From Rugalucina vietnamica (lineage: Eukaryota > Mollusca > Bivalvia > Lucinida > Lucinidae): a DNA stretch of 64,000 nucleotides. A program made the translations under genes and the position numbers. The notes below the pieces were generated by a model. The model was not told the origin of the DNA, ran no database searches, and saw only the letters and a program-made list of their open reading frames with translations. Each line of letters opens with the position of its first letter. Position 1 is the first letter of the stretch. Below are positions 1-11,935 of the stretch, piece by piece. The stretch lies in the NCBI GenBank assembly GCA_964017185.1, contig OZ024879.1, forward strand, positions 21,517,456 through 21,581,455, read 5' to 3'.

Positions 1-3000
1 TGACAATATGAAACTGGTCTTTGAAAATGACAAAAATTGATAAAATTGACTATTTTGCTGTAAAGTCTGGTCATATGCAATGTGCAAATCTGACCTTATT
101 AGGGAATGTGATCCCAGCTTTATACCATACCTAGCTAGGGTATATACCTAGCAAAACAATATAAAGACCAAATGATTTGGGAGAGTAGAGACTGACAGTA
201 TGAAACCGATCTATGAAAATCATATGATAATACAATACCTAGCTAGGTACCTAGCAAACCAATAACCACCAAACGATTTGTGGAAGTAGAGGCTGATAGT
301 ATTGAACCTGTCTTTGAAAATCACCAATATTTATATAATTGACATATTTTGCTATAAAGTCTGGTCATTTCCAATGTCCAAATCTGACCTTAAAAGGTAA
401 TGTGACACCAGCTGTATACCATACCCAGCTAGGGTACATATCTAGCAAAATATATCCTAGCTAGGTATGGTATACAGATTGTGTCACATTCCCTTATGAT
501 GTCACCATTGGATATTGAAAATGTCCAGACTTTACAAGCAAAATAGGTCAATTTTATAAATTTATGAGCCTCTACTCCCCCAAATCATTTGGTGGTTAAT
601 GGTTTGCTAGGTAAAAACCTTTGCTAGATATGGGATACAGCTGGTGTCACATTCCCTAATATGATCAAATTTGGACATTGCATATGACCAGCTTTTGAGC
701 AAAATGAGTCAATTTTATAAATGTCGGTCATTTTTAAAGACAAGTTTCATACTGTCAGCCTCTCCTCCCCAAAGTTATTTGGTGGTTAATGGTTTGCTAG
801 GTATATACCCTAGCTAGGTATGGTATACAGCTGGTGTCTGATTCCCTTATGATGTCACCATTGGCCATTGATCATACTACAGCAAAATTGATCAATTTTA
901 TAAGTTTTGGTCATTTTCAAAGATCAGTTTCATACTGTTAGCCTCTTCTCCCCCTATTTGTTTGGTGGATAATAGCTTGCTAGTAATATGCCATAGCAAG
1001 GTATGGTATTTAGTTGGTGTCACTTCCCCTAATAAGGTCAGATTTTTAAATTGCAAATGACCAGATTTTACAGCCAAATAGTTCAATAGATATTCGTCAT
1101 TTCAAAGATCAGTTTGATACTGTCAGTCTCTACTCCCCTGAATCATTTGGTGGTTAATGGTTTGCTTGGTATACATCTTTGCGAAATACGGTATACAGCT
1201 GGTGTCACATTCCCTAATATGATCAGATTTGGACATTGCATATGACCCAGACCTTACAGCAAAATAGTTAAAATGTTATGAATTTTGGTGATTTTTTAAA
1301 TATAAATTTGATACTGTCAGCCTCTACTCCTCCAAATCATTTGGTGGTTAATGGCTTGCTAGGTATGTCACATTCCTTTATGATGTCACCATTGGACATT
1401 GAAAATGATCAGACATTCGGCAAAATAGGTCAATTCAATAATTTTTTGTCACTTTCAAAGATCAGTTTAATACTGTCATTATCTACTCCCCCAAATCATT
1501 TGGTAGTTAATGGTTTGCTAGGTGAACACCTCTGCTAGCTATGGTATACAGCTAGTGTCACATTCCCTTGTAAGGTCAGATTTGGACATTGCAAATGACC
1601 AGACTACAGCAATATATGTAAATTTCGTTATTTTCAAAGATCAGCCTCTACTCCCCCAATTCATTTGGTGGTCAATGGTTTGCCAAGTATATAGCCTAGG
1701 TAGGTATGGTATACAGCTGGTGTCACATTCCCTAATAGGATCAGATATACACATTACATATGACCATACTTTACAGCAAAATATGTAAATTTCACTTATT
1801 TTGGTGATTTTCAAAGATCAGTCTGATACTCCCCCAAATCATTTTATGGTTAATGGTTTGCTATGTATATACCGTAGCTAAGTATGGTATACAGCTGGTG
1901 TCACATTCCCTTGTAAGGTCAGATTTGGTCATTGCAAATAAATTTTGGTAATTTTCAAAGATCAGTTTGATACTGTCTGCCTCTACTCCCCCAAATCATT
2001 TGGTAAATATTGGTTTGCTGGGTTTATACGCTAGCTAGGTATGGTATAAGGCTCGTGTCACATTCCCTAATAAGGTCAGGTTTGGACATTGCATGTGACT
2101 AGACATAACAGCAAAATAGGTCAATTTCATAATTTTAAATCATTTTCAAAGATCAGTTTGATACTGTCATTCCCTACTCCCCAAAGTTATTAGGTGGTTA
2201 ATGGTTTGTTAGGTATATACCCTAGCTAGGTATGGTATACAGATTGTGTCACATTCCCTTATGATGTCACCATTGGACACTGAAATTGCCCACACTTTAT
2301 AGCAAAAATGGTCAATTTTATAAATATTCAAAGATAAGTTGGATACTATCAGCCTCTACTCACCCAAATCAATTGATAGTCAATGATCTGCTAGGTATAT
2401 ACCCTAGCCAGGTATGGTATATAGCTGATGTCACATTCCCTAATAAGGTCAGATTAAGACACTGTATATGACCAGAATTTTAAGCAAATATGTCTGTTTT
2501 ATAAATTTTGGTCATTTTCAAAGACCAGTTTCATATTGTCAGCCTCTACTCTCCAAAATAGTCTGGAGGTAATTGGTTTGCTAGGTATATACCCTAGCTA
2601 TGTATGGTATACAGCTGGTGTCACATTTCGTAATAAGGTCAGGTTTGGACATTGCATGTGACCAGTCATAACAACGAAATAGGTTAATGTCATAAATTTT
2701 GGTCATTGTCAAAGATCAGTTTGATACTGTCAGCCTCTACGCCCCAAGTTCTTTGGTGTTAAATGGTTTGCTAGGTATATACACTAGCTAGGTATGGTAT
2801 ACAGCTTGTGTCGCATTCCCTTATGATGTCACCATTGAACATTGAAAATGAAATGGTCAATTTATAAGTTTTTGGTCATTTTCAAAGATTAGTTTGAAAC
2901 TGTCAGCCTCTACTCCCCCAAATCAGTTGATGGTTAATGGTTTGCTAGATATATACCCTAGCTAAGTATGGTATACAGCTGGTGTCACATTCCCTAATAA

Positions 3001-4309
3001 GGTCAGATTAGGACATTGCATGTGACAAGACTTTACAGCAAAAAAGGTCAATTTTATAAATTTTTGGTCATTTTCAAAGACCAGTTTGATACTGTCAGCC
3101 TCTACTCCCCCAAGTTAATTGGTGGCATGTACATACCCTAGCTAGGTATGGTATACGGCTGGTGTCACATTCCCTTATGATGACTTTACAGCAAAATAGG
3201 TAAATTTTATAAATGTTGGTCATTTTCAAAGAACAGTTTGATACTGTAAGCCTCTACTCCCCCAAATCATTCGGTAGTTAATGGGGTGCTAGGTACATAC
3301 CCTAGCTAGTATTGGTATACAGCTGATGTCGCATTCCCATATAAGGCCAAAATTGGACATTGATTATGACCATACTTCAGCAAAATTGATCAACTTCATA
3401 ACTTTTGGTCATTTTCAAACATCAGTTTCATACTCTCAACCTCTACTCCCCCAAATAGTTTGGTGGTTAATAGTACTTGCTAGTTATATGCAATAGCTAG
3501 GTATGGTATTTATTTGGTGTCACATCCCCTAATAAAGTCAGATTTTTACATTGAATATGACCAGATTTTACAGCATAATATGTCAATAAATGTTGGTCAT
3601 TTCAAAGATCAGTTTGATACTGTCAGCCTCTACTCCCCCAAATCATTTGAGCGCTGCTTCTTAATCACTCGATCATTTCACCGCTGTGTCTAGTGTGGGT
3701 TCGAGCCCCGCACTGGCCACATGTGAGACTAGACTACAGCAAAATATGTCAATTTTATAAATTTTGGAAATTTTCAAGTGTGATACTGTCAGCCTCTACT
3801 CGCCCAAATCATTTGGTAATTAATGATTTGCCAAGTATATACCCTAGGTAGGTATTGTATACAGCTGTTGTCACATTCCCTAATAAGGTCAAATTTGTAC
3901 ATTGCATATGACCACACATCACAGGAAAATATGTTAATTTTATAAATTTTGGTGATTTTCAAAAATCAATTTGATACTGTCAGACTCTACTCCCCCAAAT
4001 CATTTGGTGGTTCATGGTTTGCTAGATATATACACTAGCTACATGTATGTATGGTATACAGTTGGTGTCACATTCCCTAAAAAGTTCAGCTTTGGACATT
4101 AAAAATGACCAGACTTTACAGCAAAATAGGTCAATTTTATAAATTGTGGTGATTTTCAAAGATTAGTTTGATACCGTCAGTCTCTACTCCCCCAAATCAT
4201 TTGGTGGTTAATGGTTTGCTAGGTATATACCCCAGCTATGTATGGTATACAGCTGGTGTCACATTCCCTAATAAGGCTTGATTTGCGCATTGCATATGAC
4301 CAGACTTTA
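1..4309. repeat. 191-bp satellite array with orientation switch
   Basis: About 22 diverged tandem monomers of roughly 191 bp. Landmarks in each monomer are CCAAATCATTTGGTGG, the palindromic core CCTAGCTAGGTATGG, a GGTGTCACATTCCCT box and CATTTTCAAAGATCAGTTTG. Positions 1 to about 450 run in the reverse orientation and the rest in the forward one. Some monomers carry internal deletions, for example near 3180. Short ORFs here are by-products of the repeat. The array ends where the element at 4311 starts. Confidence 0.95.
3650..3735 (+). mobile_element. tRNA-SINE head fragment inside the satellite
   Basis: The satellite is interrupted by non-satellite sequence containing a Pol III B-box-like motif GGGTTCGAGCCCC followed by GCACTGGCCACATGTGAGAC. 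The CATGTGAGAC part recurs in the SINEs at 53826-54066 and 57091-57293, so this is probably the 5' part of the same SINE family. No complete A box is seen. Confidence 0.55.
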
Positions 4310-4310
4310 A

Positions 4311-4605
4311 GCCCCCCAGTATTTTTATATTACTGATCGTTCCAAGGCGATACTTCTGTTGTGGTTCCAATTGTTTTGTGTTTTGGAGTCGAGATTTTGT
4401 GCTGTTTGTACATTTTCATATTTCTAGTTCAGTTCGGGTAACTGAGTGGCCGCCTGTTTGGAACGAACTGCTCACTCGGCTTACGATATATTTTCTTGGC
4501 ATAAGTACCTAAGTGTCATTTTAATTTTTTCCCACCCCTCGGTTTATGGAGTGGGAATTCCATCTGATTGCACCATTTCCTGATCATTGCCTACTTGTAC
4601 CTTTT
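4311..4605 (+). repeat. Dispersed repeat family F, copy 1
   Basis: Starts GCCCCCCAGTATTTTTATAT and ends near CCATTTCCTGATCATTGCC. It is clearly related to 31244-31545, sharing TTCCAAGGCGATACTTCTGT and GGAGTGGGAATT. No coding potential. It abuts the end of the satellite. Family not recognised. Confidence 0.8.
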
Positions 4606-4970
4606 TACAGCATTCGCCGTATTTACCGGTAATACCGGGTTTTATAACAGCAGTCGTATATATGCCAGTTGCAGTTGTCTCTCTTGATTGTTATCGTCAG
4701 AAAGCTTGTTGTCAGAAAGTTATTGTCAGAAAGCTTGATTTCATTGTTTTCACTACATGGATAGCACAATCACACTCCACTTGTTAAATCCAAAATTTCA
4801 AGCTTCTGGCTTTTTTCCGTGACTGTACTGGCTGGTTGTGTCGGACCTGGTCGGAAACCCTGAAAATCAGTTTTCATGTGTCGCGATTCATTTGGGAATG
4901 GCTAGAAAGGACAGGAAAAGTTGCAAGGGCTTAGCTGATCCTTTTTCCAAACTTCCTATTTTGCTAAATA

Positions 4971-5176
4971 CTGTAAATTCGGAAATTTTCGCGAGAAATT
5001 TTTGCTAATATTCGCAGTCACCTCGCAAAAATAAAGTTCTCGCTAATAAAGAGTTACTATATGTATAAACTTTATAGACTACACAAGTGCCTGCTCGTGA
5101 ATTCAAGAACTCGCTAATAAATCGGAAATCAAAAATTTGCGAAATAAAAGTCACACGAAAATTTCCAAACTTACAG
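4971..5176. mobile_element. Small MITE with TA target duplication
   Basis: Terminal inverted repeats CTGTAAATTCGGAAATTTTC and GAAAATTTCCAAACTTACAG are flanked by TA on both sides. Length about 206 bp, with an interior of CGCTAATAAA-like motifs. A TA duplication and short length suggest a Tc1/mariner-type nonautonomous element; this is inference. Confidence 0.8.
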
Positions 5177-5177
5177 T

Positions 5178-5938
5178 ACAATGAGTCTCACATATAATGA
5201 AATCACATCTAGGATTAATCTACCTTCTAAATATGTTTCCAAAGGTTTTGGAAGGAACATTCTTGCTTGGCTAGCAAAATGAGGAGACTTTGAAAGAAGA
5301 ATTTTTAGGTAAAAAGATGATTGAAGGAAAAATAAATGGAAAGTGGTCTCACACCTTACACTTTAATCCTACTTCATCCTAGGGGAGAAAGCAAGACAAG
5401 TTGATACATGAAAGCAGATTGAAAGTGTGTCATTCTAACAATGTTGTTTTCATCATTACATTTAAAGTCAGAGACCAAACAAAATGTTTTTGTTTGTTTG
5501 TTTGTTTTTGTGTCATGGTTCAATGTACCAGTCAGTCATGACTAAATGGTTTTACAATATATGAAAACATCCAAGAGTACAAAGTGAATACATGTATTAT
5601 GCAGTGCCAAATGGTTGAAACCTAACAGACTACTCAGATGCTATTATATGACACAAAATATGGATCAACCATGGTTTTCAGTGTTCAAACATTAGATGGA
5701 TAATGAGGAAGATGTTTGAACACAAGGTCGAAGGCCATACATTCAAACTCTTCCGAAGTCAGCCATTTTGTTTCTACGTAACACAGTGACGTTATGTCAC
5801 ATCGACCAATGAGGTCGACAGATTTTAGCCAAAACCTATGTTCAAACGTCACATGAATTTCTCGATTTGAACAAGGATTTTGATTTTTAATTGCGGCTTC
5901 AAACAGCTATGCGCATAGATATCTATGCAAGAATATAC
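5178..5938. other. No gene recognised
   Basis: Intergenic or intronic sequence with a short (TTTG)n tract at 5482-5512. I see no splice-consistent ORF or known repeat. Confidence 0.5.
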
Positions 5939-6196
5939 TATTACGAAAACTTACAATATACAATTTACAGAGATTTTTTTCAGCTGTAAAAAATTCATTG
6001 GAAAACGTTTGATGTTTTTTGATGTTTTCAATATTTCCCCTCAAAACATACATTGTGGGTACATGTTAGAACCGCCACACTGAGGCAATTCTAACGAGTA
6101 TCCACAACGTATGTTCTGGATCAAATACCCCTGCCAACCCAGTACTATATAATAGTGGGGTTTTAGGGGGTACACATAGTACATACATGTTAGCAT
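5939..6196 (-). repeat. Family B palindromic MITE
   Basis: Reverse-orientation copy of family B. The central stem pairs TTGTGGGTACATGTTAGAAC with a diverged GTTCTAACGAGTATCCACAA-type arm. A TAGTGGGGTTTTAGGGGGTA-like module follows. Confidence 0.85.
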
Positions 6197-6351
6197 GGTG
6201 TTTTTACAACAGTATTATTCAACAATAAGCTCTTTGCGCCAACTCATCTTTGTTAACTTTTAAAGGAGCTAGGACACTGTCAAATTGTGTAATAGTTACC
6301 GGTAAACCATCCAGGTAGTAGGCGGCTACATTTTTTTTTTCATTCACCATC

Positions 6352-6452
6352 TGCTGGTTCCCAGCTTACAAAAAAAATCAATATTGCAAATACAAGTTAC
6401 CATTTTGGTTACCTGTATTTCCAAAATTGATTATTTCTAAGCTGGAAACCAG
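6352..6452. repeat. Inverted repeat of about 100 bp
   Basis: CTGCTGGTTCCCAGCTTA is mirrored by TAAGCTGGAAACCAGC, with a second inner pair (AAATCAATATTG / CAAAATTGATT). It is a hairpin-forming, MITE-like segment of unknown family. Confidence 0.65.
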
Positions 6453-6564
6453 CCAATAATGCGAAAAATGGTAAATGGATATTATTAATTTTTTAAAGCT
6501 ATACAGTAAGCTGAAAGCTATAGCTAATCCTCATGTTATCAAGCTTTCAGGAAAACTAGGAGAA

Positions 6565-6843
6565 CATCAGGAAAACATGTCCGTGTAAAGTATACCCCCT
6601 CAAACCCCACTTTTATATAACAAAACTGGGGTATGCAGGGGTATACCTATTTTTCTTATTTTTGCTCCAAAACATAGATTGTGGGTACTCGTTAGAACCG
6701 CCTCGGCAAGGTGGTTCTAACGTGTACCCACAATCTATGTTTTGAGCATAAATAAGAAAACTATCGAAAATTTTCTACTAAAAATTTTCATTTTTTACAA
6801 CTTTAGAAGTCACTGTATATTGCATGGGCATGTTTTTGTAATG
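6565..6843 (+). repeat. Family B palindromic MITE, near full length
   Basis: Begins CATCAGGAAAACATGTCCGT and ends GCATGGGCATGTTTTTGTAATG-like. The perfect central stem surrounds GAACCGCCTCGGCAAGGTGG. It serves as a good reference copy of the family. Confidence 0.9.
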
Positions 6844-7170
6844 AATGTGCAAAATGCAATATTAAGTCAGTCTTCAAGATTTTGTCTGACATTGGTAAAT
6901 GTCCACAATACATATATACAATACCCATTAGAATTTAGAAGTAAACTCTTCATTTGAAAAAGAAGGAAATGTCCATTTAATAATTCTATGGTATTTTCAT
7001 AATGTTGATTTTACCTGCTTGTTAAAATTTCCAGCATTCCCCTGCAATGGTCAGGGTGACATTTTAAACAGAAAAAAAATCTTTGAGAATACATTGTACT
7101 TCAAGGTTTTCCTAACGGTTGGATTATTACCAGTATATGCACACTGTTAATTTCATAATTAATATGTAAC

Positions 7171-7400
7171 CTGTGCATGAGAAAACCAACAATTTGGGTT
7201 CCAACCAGGTCCCACACATACCGGCCTTAATAGTCACAGAAGATGGATAGAGGTTGGAAACTTTGGATTTAGAAAGTAGAGGAATTGTTCTATCCATGTA
7301 GCAAAAACAAAAGCGCTGATCAGCTTCACAGTTACTGTGAAGCTGATATGCGCCTTTGTTTTCGTCCAAAAATTTTGTTGGTTTTCCCATGCGGCGGCCC
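7171..7400. repeat. Family A palindromic MITE
   Basis: Copy of family A. One arm has CATGAGAAAACCAACAATTT and the other ends GTTGGTTTTCCCATGCGGCG. The core hairpin around GATCAGCTTCACAGTTACTG with its mirror is intact. Confidence 0.9.
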
Positions 7401-8033
7401 ATGTTTAATAGTAAAATAGGGCAAGGAGGACTTACAACAAAAAGAAATAAATGTACATGCTATGTAAAATAATATACAAGCTACACTACCGTAGAATCAA
7501 TATTTTTTCTGTAAATCAACTATGTTATGGGTTTTTTTTTCAAACCCAATAATGCCTTTGTTTTTTGTTTTGTTTTTCACTTCGAATTTCTCTCACATGA
7601 TCTTTTCTGCCCCAACTTAAATGGCTCAAAAACAAATACATGCATTCAGATTTCAAAATTTGCTATGTTCTATCGTGAACCAACTGAACATATACCTTAT
7701 ACTGTAGATCTTCTAGAGCTGTGTATGAAGTAACAAAGGCATGTGCATGTGTGCCTCTCACTGGAATACCATAGAGCTTGCCTGCTAGAACATTGCTCGT
7801 GCCATCAAAACCTGAGTAAACAACAAAAGAAAAGTATTTTTCCCATTCACAGTATTCAATTTTATGTTTATGTCCTATGTACTATCTTGAATCTTATAGA
7901 TTGTTCTGTATCTTTTCATATGAGTACAATTACCGAGAAATTAGTTAGAATCATTCTATCTGTTGGCAAAGTCCTTGAAGTTCTTTTATTTAAATGGATA
8001 AGCTTCATTACATTGTTTTCTACATCTATAACT

Positions 8034-8091
8034 GAGCCGCCCCATGAGAAAACCAACAGGAACTCCAACTTGGTTTTCTCACGAAAAGGCT
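8034..8091. repeat. Family A remnant, core deleted
   Basis: GAGCCGCCCCATGAGAAAACC joins directly to a right end TTGGTTTTCTCACGA. The central 180 bp are missing. Confidence 0.7.
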
Positions 8092-8132
8092 AAACCATTC
8101 AGTTTGGAAAGAAATCAGACTATTGTTTATTT

Positions 8133-8370
8133 GAGCCGCGACGCAAGAAAACCGGTCTTCGGGGTTTCCGACCAGGTTCGACACAAACCGGCCTGTACAA
8201 TCTCAGAAGCAGGCTAGATGCTTGAAATTTTGGCTATAAGTAGAAGAGGAATTGTACTATCCGAGTGGCGAAAACAAAGGCGCTGATCAGCTTCGCAGTT
8301 ACTGCGAAGCTGATCTGCGCCTTTGTTTTCGCATAGGCAAAAAAATCCGGTTTTCTCACGATGCGGCTCA
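8133..8370. repeat. Family A palindromic MITE, full length
   Basis: Bounded by TGAGCCGCG and ATGCGGCTCA. The core stem GGCGCTGATCAGCTTCGCAG faces CTGCGAAGCTGATCTGCGCC. Confidence 0.92.
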
Positions 8371-8569
8371 TTTGATAAGCACCAAATTAAAGTGAAAACT
8401 GGTGAAAGTCAAAATGTGATAGATGCAGAGACAGTTTTTGCCAACTTTATGGTCTTATTATGCACACAAAATTTTAAAATGCCAAATTATTGTGATTCTG
8501 ATGTCTTTACTTTATTCACAAACAAATAAAATCTATTTAATTATAATTGTGTTAGTTTAATCAACCAAC

Positions 8570-8700
8570 CTCCAAGGTAACAGTATCTAGACGCCGACAG
8601 TGCTCCATCAGGTCCCTGGGCCCGCCGTAGACCAAACTCCAATAACGTCATATCAGGGCCTGCTGCAAGTCGGAACCTCATACCATTGGTAGCAACCAAA
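8570..8700 (-). CDS. Nicotinate phosphoribosyltransferase, exon 4
   Basis: 131-bp exon between acceptor TATAG and donor GGAG|GTTGG on the minus strand. It completes the Ser codon split with exon 3 and reads [17 protein letters not shown], then the family signature [16 protein letters not shown], ending at YCYLG(G). The [11 protein letters not shown] segment is highly conserved in vertebrate and invertebrate NAPRT and helps form the substrate-binding core. This is the only intact member of a local exon array: three decayed copies lie at 8745-8867, 8922-9026 and 12822-12889. The next exon, expected to begin FD.xSNV, was not found down to position 1. The donor is GTTGGT rather than the strong GTAAGT, so it is the weakest boundary here. 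Confidence 0.92.
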
Positions 8701-8744
8701 CTATAAATATATAAAACATTTTTTTTTGTTTTGGGAGTAATTAT

Positions 8745-8867
8745 GGGCAGTATCTAGAAGCTGACAGTGCTCCATCAGGCCCCTGGGCCCGCCGTAGACC
8801 AAACTCTAACAATATCATTTCAGGGTCTGCTGCAAGTGGGAACCTCATGCCATTGGTAGCTACCAAA
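8745..8867 (-). pseudogene. Duplicate of NAPRT exon 4, copy 2
   Basis: A good acceptor (TTACAG) precedes sequence nearly identical to exon 4, including [19 protein letters not shown]. The YLGG end and splice donor are lost and the frame runs into TAA. R-to-P and G-to-D changes are also visible. Probably nonfunctional, though it could still compete as a splice acceptor. Confidence 0.85.
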
Positions 8868-8921
8868 CTGTAATAGATAGTTAAAACATTTTCTGTTTTG
8901 AGAGTAATTAAGAGTAGTAGT

Positions 8922-9026
8922 TATATCTGGATGCCGACAGTGCTCCAACAGGTTCCTGGGCCCACTATAGACCAAACACTAGGTCCTGCTGCAAGTCCGA
9001 ACCTCATACCATTGGTAGCAACCAAA
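8922..9026 (-). pseudogene. Duplicate of NAPRT exon 4, copy 3 (decayed)
   Basis: The acceptor CACAG and the first codons (LVATNGMRF) are kept. An internal deletion of roughly 20 bp then shifts the frame, and no donor remains. It lies about 170 bp upstream (in gene sense) of copy 2, matching the array period. Confidence 0.8.
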
Positions 9027-9088
9027 CTGTGAATATTGAGATATAGTATATATTGAGTTTAGTAAACAATCTAAAGCAGTCTCTGGAA

Positions 9089-9375
9089 CATCACATAAAC
9101 ATGTTCGTGAAATGTATACCCCTTCATTATCCACTTTTATATAGAAAAACTCGGGTTTACAGGGGTATACCTATTTTTCTTATTTTTGATCCAAAATATA
9201 CATTGTGGGTACTCGTTAGAACCGCCTCGGTAATATAAGGCAGTTCTAACTTGTACCCACAATGTATGTTTTAAGCAAAAATATTAAAAATATCAAACTT
9301 TTTTTCCAATAACTTTTCAATTTTTTCTTTTGAATTTTTTTTTTTCTTTTGAAAAAAAAAAAAAAACCTGTATAA
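9089..9375 (+). repeat. Family B MITE, left part (split by 9382-12780)
   Basis: Starts CATCACATAAACATGTTCGT and runs through the central stem to poly-A and CTGTATAACCCATA. The missing right end (TAGGCAAGTTTTCGTAATG) is found at 12785-12803, on the far side of the 3.4-kb insertion. Confidence 0.8.
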
Positions 9376-9979
9376 CCCATAGGGTCTGGATGGGGGGTCC
9401 TGGTATTCACTAATCACTAAAAATTTAGCCATTTATTCACTGTCATTAAAATTTTGGCTTATTCATTAAAATTAGCTTGATTATTCATTAAAATATGATA
9501 ATTACTAGTCATGCCTTCTTCACCTGGCTGATATCCATAAGCAAATTAGGTGTTCCCCACCTAAGGCATCCTTTATCTCAAGCCACAAGGACTAGTTCTA
9601 TAATATTAAATTGTATCAACATCTTGAGAGAAGCATATATTATACTCTGCTAGACTACAAAGCTACATATAAACTTTCCGAAATAGTATACCGATTGTTT
9701 TAGCAAATCCCCTGTTCGCCCTAAGTTTTTACCCTGAATCTTTCTCTTCAATTATGAATACCAAAGTTTTTTCTTTAAGAAAAATTGTAACTTCAGGGGT
9801 AAAAGTTATAATAAAATGCTGTTGTTTAGTTAGTATGGAAGTACTATGTGATGCATGGAATTTATGCGTGTGCCTGATTGTACAATACAATTTATTAGCT
9901 CGACTGCACAAAGTGCATAGAGCTATTGCAGTCACCCCGGTCGTCCACGTTCCCGTTCCCGTGCGCGTGCGCGTCACAC

Positions 9980-10660
9980 TTGCGTTAGAGTTTTCTAGAA
10001 GTCCATATCTTGACAACCACTCATCAGAAAGCATTCATACTTGGACCATAGATACCATGTAGGGTTAGCTTTCATTCCATGGCATCGGACCCCTGGGTCC
10101 AGGCCAGGGGGTGGGGCTGGAGGTTAAAATCTAGAACACATTCAAAAATGGCAATTCTTGTGTTAAAGTTTTCTAGAAGTCCATATCTTGACAACCACTC
10201 ATCAGAAAGCATTGATGCTTGGGCCATTGACACCCTGTAGGGTCTGCTTTCATTCCATGGCATCAGATCCCTGGGTCCATGCCAGGGGGTTGGGCTAGAG
10301 GTTAAAATCTAGAACACCATTAATAATAATGGCTTTTCTATGATATAGTATTCTAGAAGTCTATATCTTGAAAACTTTTTATCAGAGGGCTTTCATACTC
10401 GGACTATAGGTACCCTGTAGAGTTTCATTTCATGGCATCGGATCTCTGGGTCCATGCCTGGGGGGATGGGGCTGGAGATTAAAAACTAGAACACTGTAAA
10501 AAAAATAGATGTACTGCTGTGTAACTTTTACAAGGAGTCCATATCTTGACAGCAACTTATCATAAAGCATTCATACTTTATACACTTTAGGTTCCATGAC
10601 ATCGGACCTCTGGGTTGGAGTCAGGGGGGCGGGGCTAGAGGTCAAAATCTAGAACTCCTC
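9980..10660 (+). repeat. Tandem array, about 179-bp unit, four copies
   Basis: Units begin near TCTAGAAGTCCATATCTTGA at about 9994, 10171, 10352 and 10531. Each contains TTTCATTCCATGGCATCGGA and a GGGTCCAGGCCAGGGGGTGG-like box. Lies inside the 9382-12780 element. Confidence 0.85.
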
Positions 10661-10724
10661 GATTTTTTTTTTTTATTTCTTAATAGAAACAACTTAGGAA
10701 GATGGTTGGTCGTTCATCTTTTGA

Positions 10725-11935
10725 CTTTGTGACACTGACTTGTGTGTCATGACGGTAAGGGTCGGTTGACCTACTTTCCATGGTTCAGTGATTTTGCCTT
10801 ATATATTGACACTTAATTAGTATATTTTCTTACTTCTTTCAGATTATGAGTGAGTATGACCAGGCCTTTGACCCCAATATACTTATAGGTCACTGTGACC
10901 TAATTTCACGGTTCAGTGATTTTGCCTTATATCTTGACACTCAATTAGTATATTTTCATACTTTTTCAGATTATGAGTGAGTATGACCAGACCTTTTACC
11001 CCAATATACTTATAGGTCACTGTGACCTAATTTCACGGTTCAGTGATTTTGCCTTATATCTCGGTACTCAAATGGTTTATGAACAAACTTCTTTCAAAGT
11101 ATGTTAGCGTATGACAAGACCTTTGACCCTGAAGTAGTCCTAGGTCACTGTGACCCAATTTCACGGTTCAGTGATTTTGCCTTATATCTTGACACTCAAT
11201 TAGTATATTTTCATACTTTTTTTCAGATTATGAGTGAGTATGACCAGACCTTTGAACCCAATATACTTATAGGTCACTGTGACCTAATTTTATGGTTCAG
11301 TGACTTTGCCTTATATCTCGGCACTCAAGTGGTTTCAACAAACTTCTTTCACACTATGTTTTCATATGACAAGACCTTTGACCCTAAAGTAATGCTGGGT
11401 CAATATGACCTAATTTCAAGGTTCAGTGATTTCCTTTATATCTCGGCACTCAATTGGTATATGGACATACTTCTTGCACGATATGTATGAGTATGACAAG
11501 ACCTTGGACCGTAAAGTATTCCTGAGTCACTGTGACCTAATTTCATGGTTCAGTGATTTTGCCTTGTATCTCGACATTCAGTTGGTATTTTTTCATACTT
11601 CTTTCTGATTATGAATGAGTATGACCAGACCTTTAACCCAAACATACTTATAGGTCACTATGACCTAATTTCATGGTTCAGTGATTTTGCTTTATATCTC
11701 AACACTGAATGGGTATATGATCATATTTCTTTCACATTATGAGTAAGTATCACTAGACCTTTGACCCTGAAATATCTATAGGTCAGAGTGACCTTATTTC
11801 ACGGTTCAGTGATTTTGCCTTGTGTCTTGGTACTCAGTTGGTATATGAACACACATTTTCACAATATGAGTGAGACCTTTAATCTTAGGTAGTTATAGTT
11901 AACTTTCATGGTTCAATGATTTTGCCTTATTGCGT
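10725..11935 (+). repeat. Tandem array, about 127-bp unit, nine copies, with palindromic AGGTCA sites
   Basis: Units carry GAGTATGACCAGACCTTTGA, then a 15-bp palindrome of the AGGTCACTGTGACCT type, then CGGTTCAGTGATTTTGCC and an AT-rich spacer. Near-consensus palindromes lie at 10887, 11014, 11142, 11271, 11397, 11524, 11652 and 11780 (15 bp each). ORFs at 11101-11608 are repeat by-products. Confidence 0.9.

Noticed and set aside
1..8569. Further NAPRT exons
   Set aside because: I looked on the minus strand for the expected SNVLAG and HAHSFV-type motifs and found none; the remaining exons are presumed outside the window.
11101..11608. ORFs of 129 and 60 codons
   Set aside because: Translations of the 127-bp tandem repeat; the residue repeats follow DNA periodicity only.
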